A stretch of DNA of 30,876 nucleotides from an uncultured Clostridia bacterium (GTDB lineage: Bacteria; Bacillota; Clostridia; Oscillospirales; Butyricicoccaceae), in contig CAJUSB010000030.1 of assembly GCA_910589115.1 (NCBI GenBank), positions 1 through 30,876 on the forward strand, written 5' to 3'. The translations under genes were made by a program, and so were the position numbers. Within the stretch, counting starts at the first letter, position 1. Each line of letters begins with the position of its first letter. Under the pieces are notes generated by a model. The model had not been told where the DNA came from. It was given only the letters and a program-made list of their open reading frames with translations, and did not search any database. Below, in pieces: positions 29,927 to 30,876 of this stretch.

Positions 29927-30824
29927 TGCTTTCCTCCGGTTTCGTTGTCATCAAGCGGTAGAGTGCGGTATCGCGCGGGAATTCGTTGTTGAAAGGAACC
30001 AAGTTACAGCCAACCTTAATCAGTCCGCGCCCGCTCTCTACATTGGTGATGTGTGTCATTTGATTGTCCGAAATATGCAAAAGATTCGCCAGTTCGATAC
30101 GGTCGGTCGGAGCCTGCGAAAGCATCAGCAGAAATTCACTGTTGGCCAGCATAGTACGCGCCATCGGGGAGCGCAGGCAATCCTCAACGTTCTGAGTTAA
30201 GCCTGTTGCCAAAGCACCGTATTTACGAAAGCGTTTCCATGATTCCGAAAGAAAATTGGAGCTGTACTCGTTAGCAAAGAACAAATAGATCTCATCCACG
30301 TAAATCCACGTCCTTTTGCCACGCCTGCGGTTCTCAATCACGCGGTTCAGAATTGCATCCAGCATGACCAGCATACCGACGGTTTTCAGCTGCTTGCCAA
30401 GGTCGAGAATGTCATAAAGCATGATGCGGCGGTTCATATCGACGTTGGTTTGGTGCGCGAAAACGTTCAGACTGCCGCTTGTGAACAGCTCGATTGCAAG
30501 GGCCACGTCACGGGCTTCCGGCTCATTCTGCGAAAGAAGCTCCGCGTGCAAATCCTTCAATGTCGGCGGATCGCCGGAATAATCCACCATATAACTGCGG
30601 TAAACGTTCGCCATACAGCGGTCAATGATGGATTTCCCCTTTGCACCCAGCTTGCCAGCGCCGATTAGCTGCTCGCATAAGCTCATAATAAATTCAGATT
30701 TCAAGAACATCGGATTTTCGCCGTCGCCGTAATCCCGCGCCATATCCATGGCGTTAATGTGGTTCTGACTGCCTGCCGAAAGGTGGATAATCTCACCGCC
30801 CAGCGCGTGAACAAGGGGCGTGTA
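29913..30824 (-). CDS. VirB4-like conjugation ATPase, 3' exon (5' part outside window)
   Basis: About 304 codons of the C-terminal half of a type IV secretion ATPase. Read from the intron junction it starts YTPLVHALGGEIIHLSAGS, then NHINAMDMARDYGDG. Walker B and arginine-finger-like parts are present (RTWIYVDEIYLFFAN, SLESWKRFRKYGALATGLTQNVED, ILLMLSQAPTDRIELANLL). An in-frame ATG at 30749 could be misread as a start, but the frame is open beyond it and the residues match VirB4. Upstream of YTPLV the frame no longer resembles VirB4 but a group II intron end, so the gene is split there. Energises pilus/channel assembly (known for VirB4). The N-terminal exon is off the edge. Confidence 0.85.
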   Translation of the reverse strand, partial: YTPLVHALGGEIIHLSAGSQNHINAMDMARDYGDGENPMFLKSEFIMSLCEQLIGAGKLGAKGKSIIDRCMANVYRSYMVDYSGDPPTLKDLHAELLSQNEPEARDVALAIELFTSGSLNVFAHQTNVDMNRRIMLYDILDLGKQLKTVGMLVMLDAILNRVIENRRRGKRTWIYVDEIYLFFANEYSSNFLSESWKRFRKYGALATGLTQNVEDCLRSPMARTMLANSEFLLMLSQAPTDRIELANLLHISDNQMTHITNVESGRGLIKVGCNLVPFNNEFPRDTALYRLMTTKPEESNGDN

Positions 30825-30876
30825 GTCGACTAAGTCGGCGGGATTACTCCCGCTTTCTCGTCTAAGAACCGTACGT
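30825..30876 (-). other. 3' end of a group II intron in virB4 (partial)
   Basis: On the minus strand the window edge reads CGTACGGTTC, the 3' strand of domain V in bacterial group II introns, then a domain VI-like hairpin GCGGGA-GTAA-TCCCGC and CGACTTAGTCGAC. The A in CTTAG lies 7 bases before the proposed end ...GTCGAC, which suits a branch point, and the end AC fits the AY rule. VirB4 similarity begins exactly after it. The rest of the intron, including any reverse transcriptase ORF, is outside. The boundary could be off by 3 bp. Confidence 0.7.

Noticed and set aside
1..30876. CRISPR arrays, tRNA or rRNA genes
   Set aside because: I saw no regularly spaced direct repeats and no tRNA- or rRNA-like sequence on either strand.

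Overview
The window looks like part of an integrative and conjugative element (ICE) from a gut clostridium, probably Oscillospiraceae/Ruminococcaceae-like. The left edge (1-3160, all minus strand) carries ICE backbone genes: a small DUF6870-type protein, two ParB-like proteins and a DeoR/HTH_11-type regulator. The right edge (27242-30876, minus) carries conjugation genes: a CD1108-like transmembrane NlpC/P60 protein and a VirB4-type ATPase. The virB4 gene is interrupted at the window edge by what reads as the 3' end of a group II intron. About 24 kb of cargo (3200-27200) lies between these backbone blocks, with changing base composition, an IS110 relic and several MITE-like inverted repeats.

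The most striking cargo is a candidate TcdR/TcdE-like regulon. An AT-rich minus-strand operon (21811-20658) encodes a group V (TcdR/UviA/BotR-like) sigma factor, an unrecognised 62-aa protein and a phage_holin_4 (TcdE/UviB-like) holin, with coupled or overlapping starts. The promoter in front of the sigma gene is TTTACA-N17-TCTTTA, the type used by TcdR-family sigma factors. The same promoter, with identical 17-nt spacing, occurs five more times in the window, each time directly upstream of a cargo gene: the 355-aa protein and LRR/SLH operon (6733), two paralogous TIM-barrel-like proteins (9216 and 12061), a CHAP amidase (13585), and a C39-like peptidase plus lipoprotein operon (24621). Four of the controlled products have no signal peptide. 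As with clostridial toxins next to TcdE, they could be released through the holin. I infer a sigma/holin-driven release system for surface or wall-active proteins carried on an ICE.

A second regulatory layer is BlaI/BlaR1. A promoter with a BlaI-type dyad in its spacer (TTTACA-N17-TAATAT) precedes blaR1, and a near-identical copy precedes a secreted glucuronyl C5-epimerase-like gene at 22828, followed by a second dyad. blaI and blaR1 are separated by the oppositely oriented CHAP gene.

A third module (19411-16726, minus) runs XRE regulator, ECF sigma factor, small two-TM protein (possible anti-sigma), then a secreted matrixin-type metalloprotease and a membrane-anchored companion, with an ECF-like promoter candidate before the protease. 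Around 3900-13130 there are three SLH-domain surface proteins. Two of them (WG-repeat plus SLH) are paralogues, each divergent from one TIM-barrel paralogue, so a two-gene module has been duplicated in tandem.
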